Assembly: GCF_000315545.1 (NCBI RefSeq)
Contig: NZ_JH992902.1
Location: forward strand, 1,136,470-1,200,469
DNA length: 64,000 bases
Direction: 5' to 3'
Origin: Selenomonas sp. F0473
Lineage (GTDB): Bacteria > Bacillota > Negativicutes > Selenomonadales > Selenomonadaceae
Part shown: piece by piece, positions 34,308 through 42,137 of the stretch
Position numbering within the stretch: position 1 is the stretch's first letter
Layout of the letters: every line of letters begins with the position of its first letter
Notes under the pieces: generated by a model
The model's input: only the letters and a program-made list of their open reading frames with translations
What the model was told of the DNA's origin: nothing
Databases searched by the model: none
Position numbers and translations under genes: made by a program

Positions 34308-34872
34308 CGTCCTCGAAAAGGCTGATCCCCGCCTCCCGCGCGAGCGCCGCGACGGCCTGCAGCGGCAGCCCGACCACGTTCGAATACGAACCATGGATCT
34401 CCTCAATGTACATCGCCGCCCTCCCTTGGATGGCATAACCGCCCGCCTTGCCCATCGGTTCTCCCGTCGCGATATAACGCGCAATCTCCGCCGCGGACAT
34501 CGGAGCAAACTGTACCGCGGTCACCGCCACATCCGTATAGGCGCGTCCGCGGTAGATCCACGCCACCCCCGTGCACACCTCGTGCCGGCGCCCGGCGAGA
34601 AGCTCAATGATGTGCCGTGCATCGGCGGGGTTCTTCGGCTTGCCGAATACGTTCCCCGCGATCACCACCGCCGTATCCGCGCCGAGCACGGCGTGTTCCG
34701 GATACGCCGCGGCGACGGCCTCGGCCTTGGCGAGCGCATTGTGTACGACCGCATCGCGCGGCGGCGCCTCCCGCAGCGACTCCTCGGCCCCGCTCGCCAC
34801 GGCGGCAAAGCGCGCGCCGATCTGGCGCAGCAGATCCCGCCTGCGCGGCGAAGCGGATGCAAGAATAAACAT
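34294..34872 (-). CDS. maf: Maf-family nucleotide pyrophosphatase
   Basis: A 192-residue Maf/YhdE-type protein that hydrolyses non-canonical or dTTP/UTP-type nucleotides, also linked to septum control. The signature N-terminus FILASASPRRRDLLRQIG is present. The catalytic Asp lies in VLGADTAVVI, and GYAIQGRAAMYIEEIHGSYSNVVGLPL is the conserved C-terminal motif. The start at 34872 follows GCAGGAGG; an N-terminal extension to 34929 lacks a ribosome site and overlaps the terminator. The maf-radC pair is the usual Firmicutes arrangement. Confidence 0.93.
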   Translation of the reverse strand: MFILASASPRRRDLLRQIGARFAAVASGAEESLREAPPRDAVVHNALAKAEAVAAAYPEHAVLGADTAVVIAGNVFGKPKNPADARHIIELLAGRRHEVCTGVAWIYRGRAYTDVAVTAVQFAPMSAAEIARYIATGEPMGKAGGYAIQGRAAMYIEEIHGSYSNVVGLPLQAVAALAREAGISLFEDDAAP

Positions 34873-34887
34873 GAGCCCCTCCTGCGT

Positions 34888-34921
34888 CGTGGAAAAAAAT
34901 AAAACCGCCGAAATTCGGCGA
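34888..34921 (-). terminator. Intrinsic terminator after the ArsB/NhaD-like permease
   Basis: The stem CGCCGAA / TTCGGCG at 34906-34920 is followed on the minus strand by TTTTATTTTTTT. It separates the permease transcript from maf. Confidence 0.85.
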
Positions 34922-34991
34922 TTTCGCAAATTTCTATATTTTCTATTCGCCCCGCGGGGACTTTTTCCTGCAAGGAATTTTGTCCCTTTTT

Positions 34992-36269
34992 TTACAGTAA
35001 ATAACGCAGGTAGATATACGCTGTCGAGAGCAGAATCGTCAGGATCATCAGGGGAAAGCCGATCTTAAAATATCTGACGAACGAGATGTGCACGCCGCGC
35101 TCCGTCGCCATGCCCGCAACGATGAGGTTCGCGGACGCGCCCACAAGCGTGCCGTTGCCGCCGAGGCACGCGCCGAGCGCGAGCGACCACCACAGCGGCT
35201 CGAGATGATCGATACCCATCGCCCCCATCCCTTGAATCAGGGGGATCATCGTTGCGACGAACGGGATATTGTCGAGCACGGAAGAAACGATCGCGCTCAT
35301 CCAGAGGATCAGCATCGAGGTGGCCGTCATATCCCCGCCCGTCGCCGAAACCGCGGTCTCGGCAAGGCGCTCGATGATGCCGACCTCAATGAGACCGCCC
35401 ACGGCGATGAAAAGGCCGATGAAGAAGAAGATTGTCGGCCACTCGACGGCATGCATCGCCTTTTCGACGAGCTGCTCGCTCCCGCCCGCCAGGAGCAGCA
35501 GAAGGAAACCGCCCGAGAGAGCGATCAGAGAGGACTCGATATGCGTGAAGGAGTGCGTAAAAAAGCCGAGAATCGTCAGCCCGAGGACGAAGAGGGAGCG
35601 CTTTAAGAGCGCATGGTCCCGGATCGCCGTCTTTTCATCCATGCGCATCAGTTTTTCCCGGCGCTCGGGCGTCGTCACGAGGTCTTTATGATAGATGCGC
35701 TCCATGATGAAGAGCACGGTGATCATACAGATGATCGCGATCGGCGCGAGATGCTCGATGAACATGACGAACGTCAGCTCCTTGACCGCGCTGCCGATCA
35801 TGATGTTCGGCGGGTCCCCGATGAGCGTCGCCGTGCCGCCGATATTCGAGGCGATAATCTGCGTCAGGAGATACGGCATCGGGTCGAGCCGCAGGATGCT
35901 TGTGATGCTGAACGTCACGGGCACCATGAGAAGCACCGTCGTCACATTGTCGAGGAACGCCGAGAACACCGCTGTGATGAGGCAGAGATAGACAAGGATG
36001 CGGCGCGGCTCCGCCTTGGCCGCCTTGGCCGCGCGGATCGCCACGTAGTCAAATAGTCCCGTCTCCTTCGTCACGCCGACGAGCACCATCATGCCGACGA
36101 GGAGCCCCAGCGTCTCAAAATCGACATGATGCAGCGCCGTTTTCTGCGAGAGGATGCCGAGCAGCATCATGAGCACCGCGCCGACCATCGCTGCGACCGT
36201 GCGGTGAATCTTCTCCGAAACGATCACCATATACATGACGACAAAAATAATTCCTGCGAGCGTATCCAT
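34992..36269 (-). CDS. ArsB/NhaD-like ion transporter (SLC13/CitM superfamily)
   Basis: A 425-residue polytopic membrane protein of the ion transporter superfamily. It has repeat motifs such as FSAFLDNVTTVLLMVPVT and SSVLDNIPFVATMIPLI and the SNIGGTATLIGDPPNIMIG substrate-site motif. The mirrored motif near the C-terminus is GNGTLVGASANLIVAG. Related proteins include arsenite exporters, Na+/H+ antiporters and the P protein, so the substrate is uncertain. There is no arsenic operon partner here. It stands alone with a terminator after it. Confidence 0.85.
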   Translation of the reverse strand: MDTLAGIIFVVMYMVIVSEKIHRTVAAMVGAVLMMLLGILSQKTALHHVDFETLGLLVGMMVLVGVTKETGLFDYVAIRAAKAAKAEPRRILVYLCLITAVFSAFLDNVTTVLLMVPVTFSITSILRLDPMPYLLTQIIASNIGGTATLIGDPPNIMIGSAVKELTFVMFIEHLAPIAIICMITVLFIMERIYHKDLVTTPERREKLMRMDEKTAIRDHALLKRSLFVLGLTILGFFTHSFTHIESSLIALSGGFLLLLLAGGSEQLVEKAMHAVEWPTIFFFIGLFIAVGGLIEVGIIERLAETAVSATGGDMTATSMLILWMSAIVSSVLDNIPFVATMIPLIQGMGAMGIDHLEPLWWSLALGACLGGNGTLVGASANLIVAGMATERGVHISFVRYFKIGFPLMILTILLSTAYIYLRYLL

Positions 36270-36532
36270 ACGGGCGCCTCCTTTTATCGGGGGTGTCGTG
36301 TGTGCGGGGGCAGCGCGGTCGCCCGAATCCGCACGCGGCTCCGTTCATTCTATCACAAGGCGCGAAGCGCTGACAAGTTTCCCAACGCATAATTTTCCGC
36401 ATTTGCACATGAAAAAAAACGCGCCGGACCGGTCCCTCCACCGTTCACACCCGCGTATTTTTCTCTCGCAATACGATTCTGTTGTTCAGAGAATGCCCTC
36501 CTCTGCCGCCGCGCCCGCAGCGCCGCCGCACG

Positions 36533-36832
36533 TTACGTGCGCAGTTCGAGCGCATACGGATCGCCGAAGATCTCACGCGACGCGTCGCTGTGAATATCAT
36601 CCTCGAGTATTCTCAGCGAGCGGGCGAGCGCTTCGATGTCGAGCTTGTAGGCATTACTGCCGATGCCGTTCAGTTCACGGATATCCTCCCGGTATGCGGG
36701 CCGCCGCCCGTACATCCCCGCAACGAGCGCGTCCTCCGTGGCGGGATTGGCCGCCGAGGCACGCACCATCGCATAGATTTGGATCCGTTTCGCCGAGTTG
36801 TCCAGCACCGATGCGTGTGATAATACCGACAT
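36533..36832 (-). CDS. Hypothetical protein, 99 residues
   Basis: No family is recognised. The protein is soluble and mostly helical by eye, without signal peptide or cysteines: MSVLSHASVLDNSAKRIQIY, then a motif GMYGRRPAYREDIRELNGIG and an acidic C-terminal helix (LARSLRILEDDIHSD). A GAGGTGG just upstream supports the ATG at 36832; an alternative GTG at 36841 adds three residues. Normal GC and codon use indicate a resident gene. It faces the ArsB-like permease region (263-bp gap, no clear feature) on the same strand. Confidence 0.55.
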   Translation of the reverse strand: MSVLSHASVLDNSAKRIQIYAMVRASAANPATEDALVAGMYGRRPAYREDIRELNGIGSNAYKLDIEALARSLRILEDDIHSDASREIFGDPYALELRT

Positions 36833-37018
36833 CACTGCCACCTCATTTCCTTATGAGTATACGGGGAGAGCGCAAAGCCCTCCGGATGAGACACTTCCCT
36901 TGTCTCATGTTTATTATAAAATGTTTTCCGGTAATTGAATATAGTTCTTTCTTCCTATTTTTAGGATATTCTCCCCATTTCGAATGAAAATTTTATGAAA
37001 ATATTTTTTGATTGGGTA

Positions 37019-37169
37019 TTGATTTTCATTATCTTAAGTGCTATAGTATATATAGGCTTTCGTTAGAAACCGTGTTCCGCGGACGGATCATGGTTTTCCA
37101 AAGCTCTCCTAAAATATAATACACAGCAAAAACACCCCGCAGCTGCTCATTGCGGGGTGTTTTTGTTGT
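37019..37169 (+). ncRNA. Candidate small RNA: promoter plus structured region plus terminator
   Basis: Plus-strand TTGATT (37019-37024), a 17-bp spacer and TATAGT (37042-37047) form a good promoter with no gene downstream. About 80 bp later an intrinsic terminator occurs (stem AACACCCCGCA...TGCGGGGTGTT, 37135-37167, then Ts). The transcript of roughly 110 nt would contain GAAACCGTG...CATGGTTTTC around TCCGCGGA, so it can fold. Only a 9-codon ORF is seen. The terminator may also serve the minus-strand hemerythrin operon. Confidence 0.45.
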
Positions 37170-37224
37170 GTGACGCGCGATCTTGACGCCGCGCAGCAAA
37201 ATCACGTGTCACGCCGTAGCCTGA

Positions 37225-37345
37225 GTGACGTGCAAGCCTGGATGTACAGCCAGGCATGAGGAGAATACAAGCGAAGGCGTAAGATCTGCGTCGAGCGCAG
37301 TAAAGGGCGTATAACGAAGCTAGACGCCAAAATCCCGCGCCCCAC
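37225..37345 (+). repeat. Dispersed palindromic repeat, copy F2
   Basis: From GTGACGTGCAAGCCTGGATG to CAAAATCCCGCGCCCCAC (121 bp), with the GAGGAGAATACAAGCGAAGG signature shared with copy B. A fragment carrying GTGACGCGCGATCTTGACGC lies just before it at about 37170-37213. Confidence 0.82.
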
Positions 37346-37358
37346 AGCCGTAACGTAA

Positions 37359-37482
37359 GTGACGCGGAAGATTTGATGCATAACAAGGAATGAGAAAAAT
37401 ATAAAGGAGTCGCAGCAGCAGCGCTGCGTCGACTGCAATATTTTTCGATATGACGCAGTTAGGCGCAAATATCCCGCGTCAC
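37359..37482 (+). repeat. Dispersed 124-bp palindromic repeat, copy F3
   Basis: From GTGACGCGGAAGATTTGATG to AAATATCCCGCGTCAC. It differs in the middle, where GTCGCAGCAGCAGCGCTGCG forms an alternative inner palindrome. Its terminal CGTCAC contains the TGA stop codon (37479-37481) of the minus-strand hemerythrin gene. Confidence 0.85.
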
Positions 37483-37874
37483 GCCTTTGGGATTCGGCAA
37501 TCCATATTCTTAATATGCCCCGTCAGCCACCGCGCCAAAAAATCCAAAATCTTCAGCAGCTCTTCCTGCTGGTTCTCGTCGATATCGTCGAGGGCGAGGC
37601 TGTCGAGTTTTTGGATGAAGCGCAGATGCTGATAGCGCTCGCTGAAGCGCTTGTCATAGTTAATCTTTTCCATATACGCTTCTTCGTTCGCGAAATGCGT
37701 CGCGGCATACGCGCGCAGCTCGTTGAGAAGCTCCACGATCTTGTCGTATTTATCCTCCGCCGCATCCTCCATGACGAGCTCGTAGCATTCGTTCGTGAGA
37801 TCGAACAGCCGCCGATGCTCGGCATCGATCGAATCAATGCCCGTCAAATAGTCGTCCGTGAATTCGTACTTCAT
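37479..37874 (-). CDS. Bacteriohemerythrin
   Basis: A 131-residue four-helix hemerythrin-domain protein that should bind O2 or sense it through a di-iron centre. Recognised ligands are His20 (DAEHRRLFD), His60 and Glu64 (HFANE), His83, His120 and Asp125 (HIKNMD). The residue four before His83, where the canonical HxxxH pair has its first His, is Glu79, so one usual His ligand appears to be replaced. The start at 37874 follows GAGAGAGGA. It is the last gene after a membrane protein gene (20 bp), and its stop codon lies in repeat F3. Confidence 0.88.
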   Translation of the reverse strand: MKYEFTDDYLTGIDSIDAEHRRLFDLTNECYELVMEDAAEDKYDKIVELLNELRAYAATHFANEEAYMEKINYDKRFSERYQHLRFIQKLDSLALDDIDENQQEELLKILDFLARWLTGHIKNMDCRIPKA

Positions 37875-37894
37875 TTTCCTCTCTCCCTTATCGA

Positions 37895-38608
37895 TTAGTT
37901 CCATCCTTGCAGCGCCCAGTAGCGTTCGACGGCGTCGACGAGCGGATAAAAACCGTGCGCGTCGGCGTCTTCGCGCACCGCGAGGCCAACAAGCCGGAAC
38001 CGCCCGTCCTCCTGCCGCCGCAGCAAAAGATAAAAATCCCCGGCCGGCAGTAGGCGCCCATATGTGCTGTCGTCGCCCGCAACGGTTGCAGTATAGGTTG
38101 CGCCGCCGCTTTCAAGCGCATCGTCACGCATATACGTCTTTGCTCGGACCGTATAGTGCTCCGCAAAGGCGCGCATCTCATCCGCCCCCCACCGCGCCGC
38201 ACCGTCCGCGCGCGTTACGGGCATGCGATGCTCGTCGAAATAAAAGTCGATCATGCGGCGCGCCGCGTCAATATCGCGCGCACGGCGTTCCTCCATATAG
38301 CGCTGCATAAACGCCGCATCATGGCGGAAGAACCAGTCGTCCGGATAGCGTTCATGCAGCGCATTCATATGCTCCGACAGCAGCCCCGCCGCATTCCTGT
38401 GCATACTGAGGAGCACGCCGTCCACATCGACAAACTCCTCAAAGAGCGCCTGATCTTTTGCCGTAAGCGCCGCCGCAATCTGTTCCAGCGCATACGCCGA
38501 CGTCCGCGCTTTCCTATACTGGCAGTATTGCCATCCCTCAAACAATCCGGCCGTAAGAGCGGCGATCAAAAGGAGCCCGGCCAGTACGCGCAGATATTTT
38601 TTCTTCAT
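37895..38608 (-). CDS. Membrane-anchored hypothetical protein
   Basis: A 237-residue protein of unknown function. One N-terminal membrane helix (about residues 5-24, VLAGLLLIAALTAGLFEGW) places the rest outside the cytoplasmic membrane. The remainder resembles a helix-rich start (ALEQIAAALTAKDQALFEEF) followed by a mixed domain ending FYPLVDAVERYWALQGWN. The pattern is loosely like DUF2939-type or other periplasmic NTF2-like proteins, but no family is assigned. It lies between the SGNH hydrolase gene (21 bp upstream) and hemerythrin, likely one operon. Confidence 0.65.
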   Translation of the reverse strand: MKKKYLRVLAGLLLIAALTAGLFEGWQYCQYRKARTSAYALEQIAAALTAKDQALFEEFVDVDGVLLSMHRNAAGLLSEHMNALHERYPDDWFFRHDAAFMQRYMEERRARDIDAARRMIDFYFDEHRMPVTRADGAARWGADEMRAFAEHYTVRAKTYMRDDALESGGATYTATVAGDDSTYGRLLPAGDFYLLLRRQEDGRFRLVGLAVREDADAHGFYPLVDAVERYWALQGWN

Positions 38609-38629
38609 GAGCCCCTCTCTTTTCCGCCC

Positions 38630-39964
38630 CTATCGCCGCGCGGCAGACGACGCGGGCCGGGACGCGCCCGCCGCATTGCGCAGCGCTTCGTAAGCGGCCC
38701 ATTCAAAATGCGTGCGCAAATAGAGGTCGACCCGCTCGCCGATGTATTTCTTGCCCATGAGGTCGGGGTGCAGGCCGTCCGTCGTGTATGCCGCCTCAAG
38801 CTGCCCGTCCGCATCCGAGAGTACGCTCGCAACGTCGAGGCAGTACTCCTGCTGCATGATCCAGTTGTTGATATAGTCCCGGTGCGCCCACCAGTCGGAC
38901 GGCGGCGGCGCGATGTCCATCCGCGCCCGTATGAGCGAGGGGCGGATGGGCGTCGCGGTGAGAAAGATCGGCGTGATGCCGTGCGCCGCGCATTTGTCCC
39001 GCAGCGCCGCGAGATTGCGCACGCTCTCCGCGCCGTAGATACCGGAGCGGTAGTCGTTCACGCCGCCCATGATGATCAGCACATGCGGCGCAAAGGGGAG
39101 CACATCGCTGTCGAACCGCGCGAGCATGTCGGCCGTCGTATCGCCGCTCCTGCCGAGGTTTTTTACGGGAACGGCGCAGTATGTCTCCCAGTCGTAGAGC
39201 GTGTAGGAGGGCGGCAGGGTGATCGCGCCGCCGCCGTGTGTGACGCTGTCGCCGAGCGCCGCAACCGTCGTCGTCCCCGTCACATCGAACGAACCGTAGC
39301 CCGACCAGTCCGAGAGCGGCGCGCCGCCCGCCGTCACGGCGCGCACGCGGAAGATATAGTGCCCCGGCGCGCGATAGGCGAGATCGTCATAGACATCGTA
39401 CTCTCCGCCGCGCAGCGTATTTACGTAGATATCGCGCGTCCCCTCGCGCCGATAGACCTCCACCTCGTGATGCTTCATGCCCGGCAGCGGGATCCACGAG
39501 TAGACGGGGTAGAGCGGCGCATACGCCATGTCGTCAAACTCTGTCGTAAGCACGGGTGCGGTCGGATTCTCCTGCTCCCATAGGATCGGCCGCGGCTCCC
39601 CCTCCCGGGCGAGCGGCGTACCGTCATAGCCGAGCGGCTGGACCGTCCAATAGAGGCCTGCCGGATCGCCATAGCCCGCGAGCGGTACGACGACGCCCGT
39701 CGTGTAGATATACGAAAACAGCGCGATCTGCTTCATGTCCGCATCCCGAACGCCGCTCTTGAGCCGCACCGCATAGCGCACCGCGCCCGGGACCGGCGCC
39801 CAGCGCAGGAGTTCCGAGGCGATCTTCCCCTCTAATCCGCCGCTCGCATGATGCGAAGTGCCGCGCGGTACCGCCTTCATCGCCGCGTCCGCCCCCGCGC
39901 CGCCGCATAGAACAAAAACGGCGAGGAGCGCACACACGCTCTGCCGCAGCATCCCAAATCCCAT
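38630..39964 (-). CDS. Secreted SGNH/GDSL-type hydrolase
   Basis: A 444-residue exported protein. The signal peptide (about 1-27, cleaved near ADA) is followed by two fibronectin-like segments (RWAPVPGAVRYAVRL and YSWIPLPGMKHHEVEVY). A C-terminal SGNH esterase domain has catalytic Ser in AALGDSVTHGG, a GGVNDYRSG block III and the catalytic Asp-x-x-His in TDGLHPDLMGKKYIG. It probably removes acyl groups from an envelope glycan or lipid. The start could be Met1 or the internal Met5 of the signal. It is encoded 0 bp after the cinA stop, in one operon with the two genes that follow. Confidence 0.85.
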   Translation of the reverse strand: MGFGMLRQSVCALLAVFVLCGGAGADAAMKAVPRGTSHHASGGLEGKIASELLRWAPVPGAVRYAVRLKSGVRDADMKQIALFSYIYTTGVVVPLAGYGDPAGLYWTVQPLGYDGTPLAREGEPRPILWEQENPTAPVLTTEFDDMAYAPLYPVYSWIPLPGMKHHEVEVYRREGTRDIYVNTLRGGEYDVYDDLAYRAPGHYIFRVRAVTAGGAPLSDWSGYGSFDVTGTTTVAALGDSVTHGGGAITLPPSYTLYDWETYCAVPVKNLGRSGDTTADMLARFDSDVLPFAPHVLIIMGGVNDYRSGIYGAESVRNLAALRDKCAAHGITPIFLTATPIRPSLIRARMDIAPPPSDWWAHRDYINNWIMQQEYCLDVASVLSDADGQLEAAYTTDGLHPDLMGKKYIGERVDLYLRTHFEWAAYEALRNAAGASRPASSAARR

Positions 39965-40753
39965 TTAATCCTCTTCCACATATTTGACGTATTCTGCGCC
40001 GATGGCATCCTTTGCGGCGGCAACGACGGGAGCAAGCAGCGCGCGCCCCTCCTCCCGTGTCGGCGCCGCGGCCGTCACGCGTACGAGCACGCCGTCCTCC
40101 TTCGCATAGGTCGCGACCGTCGGGTTCTCCCCGTCCACAAGGGCGCCGAGCCGATCGGCAACGGGCGACTCCCCAACGGGCAGGCCCTTCTCCGCCATCG
40201 TATAGAGTTTCAAATTCATCGAAACGAATACCTTATCGCTCTTTGCCCGCAGGAACCGCTCGCACGCCTCGTCGAACATCGGAATCATCTCTTTCGGCGG
40301 CCCCGGGAGCATGATGCACGCGCGGCCGTCCTTCTCGATGACGACGCCGGGCGCCGTTCCATTGTTGTTTTGGAGCACGAGCGCCCCCGCCGGCACCGTC
40401 GCCTGCTTGCGCATGCTCTCGGTGAGCGGAACGCCGCGCCGTGCGGCACGCTCCTCGAGACGCCGCAGCGCCTCGGCGTCCTCCACGGGACTGCATCCGA
40501 AATAGGAGATCAGCATCTCCTTCGTCAGATCGTCCTTCGTCGGACCGAGACCGCCCGTCGTGATCACACAGTCCCCGCGCGAGAACGCGATATCGAGCGC
40601 GGCTCTCAATCGTTCGGGGTTGTCCCCGACCACCGTCTGATAGTACGAGTCCAGCCCCATGTGCGCGAGGCGCCGCGCAATGTGCCGCGCATTCGTATTC
40701 GTAATGCTCCCCATGAGGAGCTCCGTCCCCACGCTGATGATTTCAACGACCAT
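39965..40753 (-). CDS. CinA N-terminal-type (MoCF/COG1058) protein
   Basis: A 262-residue protein covering the CinA N-terminal molybdopterin-binding-like domain: VVEIISVGTELLMGSITNTN, TTGGLGPTKDDLTKEM and MLPGPPKEMIPMFDEA. The PncC amidase C-terminal domain of classic CinA is absent. Relatives hydrolyse ADP-ribose or take part in competence. The short form may be ADP-ribose pyrophosphatase-like only. It is first in an operon with an SGNH hydrolase, a membrane protein and hemerythrin. The start at 40753 is favoured over an upstream ATG because the upstream part (TGRLGGRH) is not conserved-looking; GGGGGG precedes it. Confidence 0.85.
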   Translation of the reverse strand: MVVEIISVGTELLMGSITNTNARHIARRLAHMGLDSYYQTVVGDNPERLRAALDIAFSRGDCVITTGGLGPTKDDLTKEMLISYFGCSPVEDAEALRRLEERAARRGVPLTESMRKQATVPAGALVLQNNNGTAPGVVIEKDGRACIMLPGPPKEMIPMFDEACERFLRAKSDKVFVSMNLKLYTMAEKGLPVGESPVADRLGALVDGENPTVATYAKEDGVLVRVTAAAPTREEGRALLAPVVAAAKDAIGAEYVKYVEED

Positions 40754-40793
40754 GTGCCGCCCCCCTAATCTTCCTGTCAATTAATTCCACGTT

Positions 40794-40822
40794 ATTTTAC
40801 TATATTGGAGATACGTATACAA
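40794..40822 (-). promoter_or_regulatory. Predicted promoter of the cinA-SGNH-hemerythrin operon
   Basis: TTGTAT (40817-40822) and TAAAAT (40794-40799) lie on the minus strand with a 17-bp spacer, 41 bp before the start codon. The rest of the AT-rich gap 40823-41061 has no gene; a TATAGT at 41023 could serve the next gene but lacks a clear -35. Confidence 0.55.
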
Positions 40823-41061
40823 GCCTATTGGATGGTGCAATTAGGACAAATATGATATTTATATATCTGCAAGAAGGCGTATTTATATTTTTTCATAGGC
40901 AAAACCGCACCTCAAATTGCCGACCTGCGATATTTAGTATACCTCGCAGTGAAACGTTATTATCGTCTTTTTGCATACCTGCTTTCAAAAAGGTAAATCC
41001 CCCTTTTTCGTCGAATTTATTTTATAGTATTCTCTACTTTTGTCGCAGAAAGGACTTTCCC

Positions 41062-41664
41062 ATGAAAATAACACCGAAACGAATTTGTGCCGCCCTGCTC
41101 CCGGCGGCGTTCGTGCTCCCCGCGCTCTTCCCGCTGCATGCGGCGGAGGCCGGCATCGGCGGCGGCATCGGCATCACGTTTCCTACGGGACATCGCAGCG
41201 TGCCGTCCGCGCAGCGCGCGTCCTATGCGGGGGTGCGCGTTGGGGATGTCGCGCAGGAGCTGACGGTGGAAGAGAAGGGCGGCCGTCTGCTGCTGAAGCT
41301 CAAGGTGCACAACGACGGAGAAAGCCTCTACATGGTGGAGCACCCGACGGGGCAGGACTACGACTTCGCGCTGCTGGACGCAAAGGGCAAAGAGATTTGG
41401 CGCTGGTCGGACACGATGGCTTTTACGCAGGCGTTCCAAACGTTTTCGCTCGAGCCGGGCGCGTCGCAGGAATATACGGCGGAGATTGACCGCAAGGCGT
41501 ATCGGGAGCTCCGCGACAGGGCGGTGCTCGCCGTCGCGGGGCTGACGGATACGGGCGTCTACGTCTCGGCGGAGGTGCCGGACACGACGTCTGGGAGCGG
41601 GCGCCGCGGCCCGTGGATTCACGGCGATATCATCTTCGGCAGCGGCGGATGGACGCGCTGGTAA
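41062..41664 (+). CDS. Secreted BsuPI-domain protein (intracellular proteinase inhibitor family)
   Basis: A 200-residue exported protein. The signal peptide (about residues 1-30, MKITPKRICAALLPAAFVLP) precedes a Gly-rich segment. A BsuPI domain at about 95-150 has the typical DYDFALLDAKGKEIWRWSD and FTQAFQTFSLEPGAS. BsuPI was described as a Bacillus intracellular serine-protease inhibitor; here the protein is secreted, so a periplasmic partner is likely. The C-terminus is Gly/Ser/Arg-rich. The start follows AGAAAGGA; an in-frame extension upstream to 40828 is AT-rich and rejected. A strong terminator follows at 41703. Confidence 0.8.
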   Translation: MKITPKRICAALLPAAFVLPALFPLHAAEAGIGGGIGITFPTGHRSVPSAQRASYAGVRVGDVAQELTVEEKGGRLLLKLKVHNDGESLYMVEHPTGQDYDFALLDAKGKEIWRWSDTMAFTQAFQTFSLEPGASQEYTAEIDRKAYRELRDRAVLAVAGLTDTGVYVSAEVPDTTSGSGRRGPWIHGDIIFGSGGWTRW

Positions 41665-41699
41665 CCGCGAATCATTCGAGAAAATAGCGGGAGGAGCGA

Positions 41700-41734
41700 C
41701 ATAGAAAAAGCCGCTCCATGCGGAGCGGCTTTAA
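41700..41734. terminator. Bidirectional intrinsic terminator between BsuPI gene and hicB
   Basis: A 10-bp stem AAGCCGCTCC-atgc-GGAGCGGCTT has A- and T-tracts on either side. It separates the convergent BsuPI-domain and hicAB transcripts. Confidence 0.9.
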
Positions 41735-41742
41735 GCGGCACG

Positions 41743-42120
41743 TTAAACGACTTTAGCGACGAGCGCCTCTTGCAGGACCTTTGAGAAGTTGACGCCCCGC
41801 GCGAGCGCCCTATCGTTGAGCCACGCGGGAATGGTCAGCGTCTTCTTGACGGAGCGCGTGTTTTTCGCCAGATCCGCATCAATGCGAATCAGCGTAGGGT
41901 ACGATGTGTCGGTTGCGGGAATCGACGCCATCGGACGCGGCACGGGGAGCGTATCCCCATGCGCGAGCGATTCGACGATCTCGCATTCAAGCGCCTCTGC
42001 GGCGTCGGAGAGGAGCGCGTCAAGCGTATCGTTGAACGCTTGACAACCAGGCAGGTCGGGGAACTCGAGCCACAGGCCGTCGGGGTCTTCGTGAATAATG
42101 GCGGGGTATATGTACCGCAT
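41743..42120 (-). CDS. hicB: HicB-family antitoxin
   Basis: A 125-residue antitoxin. The N-terminal degenerate RNase H-like HicB domain has YPAIIHEDPDGLWLEFPDLP and GCQAFNDTLDALLSDAAEALE. A C-terminal ribbon-helix-helix segment (KKTLTIPAWLNDRALARGVN, FSKVLQEAL) binds DNA. It should neutralise HicA and repress the operon. The gene follows hicA by 17 bp on the minus strand, the usual hicA-hicB order. ATG at 42120 after GGAGGAAAGAG. Confidence 0.93.
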   Translation of the reverse strand: MRYIYPAIIHEDPDGLWLEFPDLPGCQAFNDTLDALLSDAAEALECEIVESLAHGDTLPVPRPMASIPATDTSYPTLIRIDADLAKNTRSVKKTLTIPAWLNDRALARGVNFSKVLQEALVAKVV

Positions 42121-42137
42121 CTCTTTCCTCCGTTTCG

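Noticed and set aside
37225-37482. Possible CRISPR array
   Set aside because: The units are about 124 bp, diverged, dispersed over the window and have no short unique spacers; no cas genes are present.
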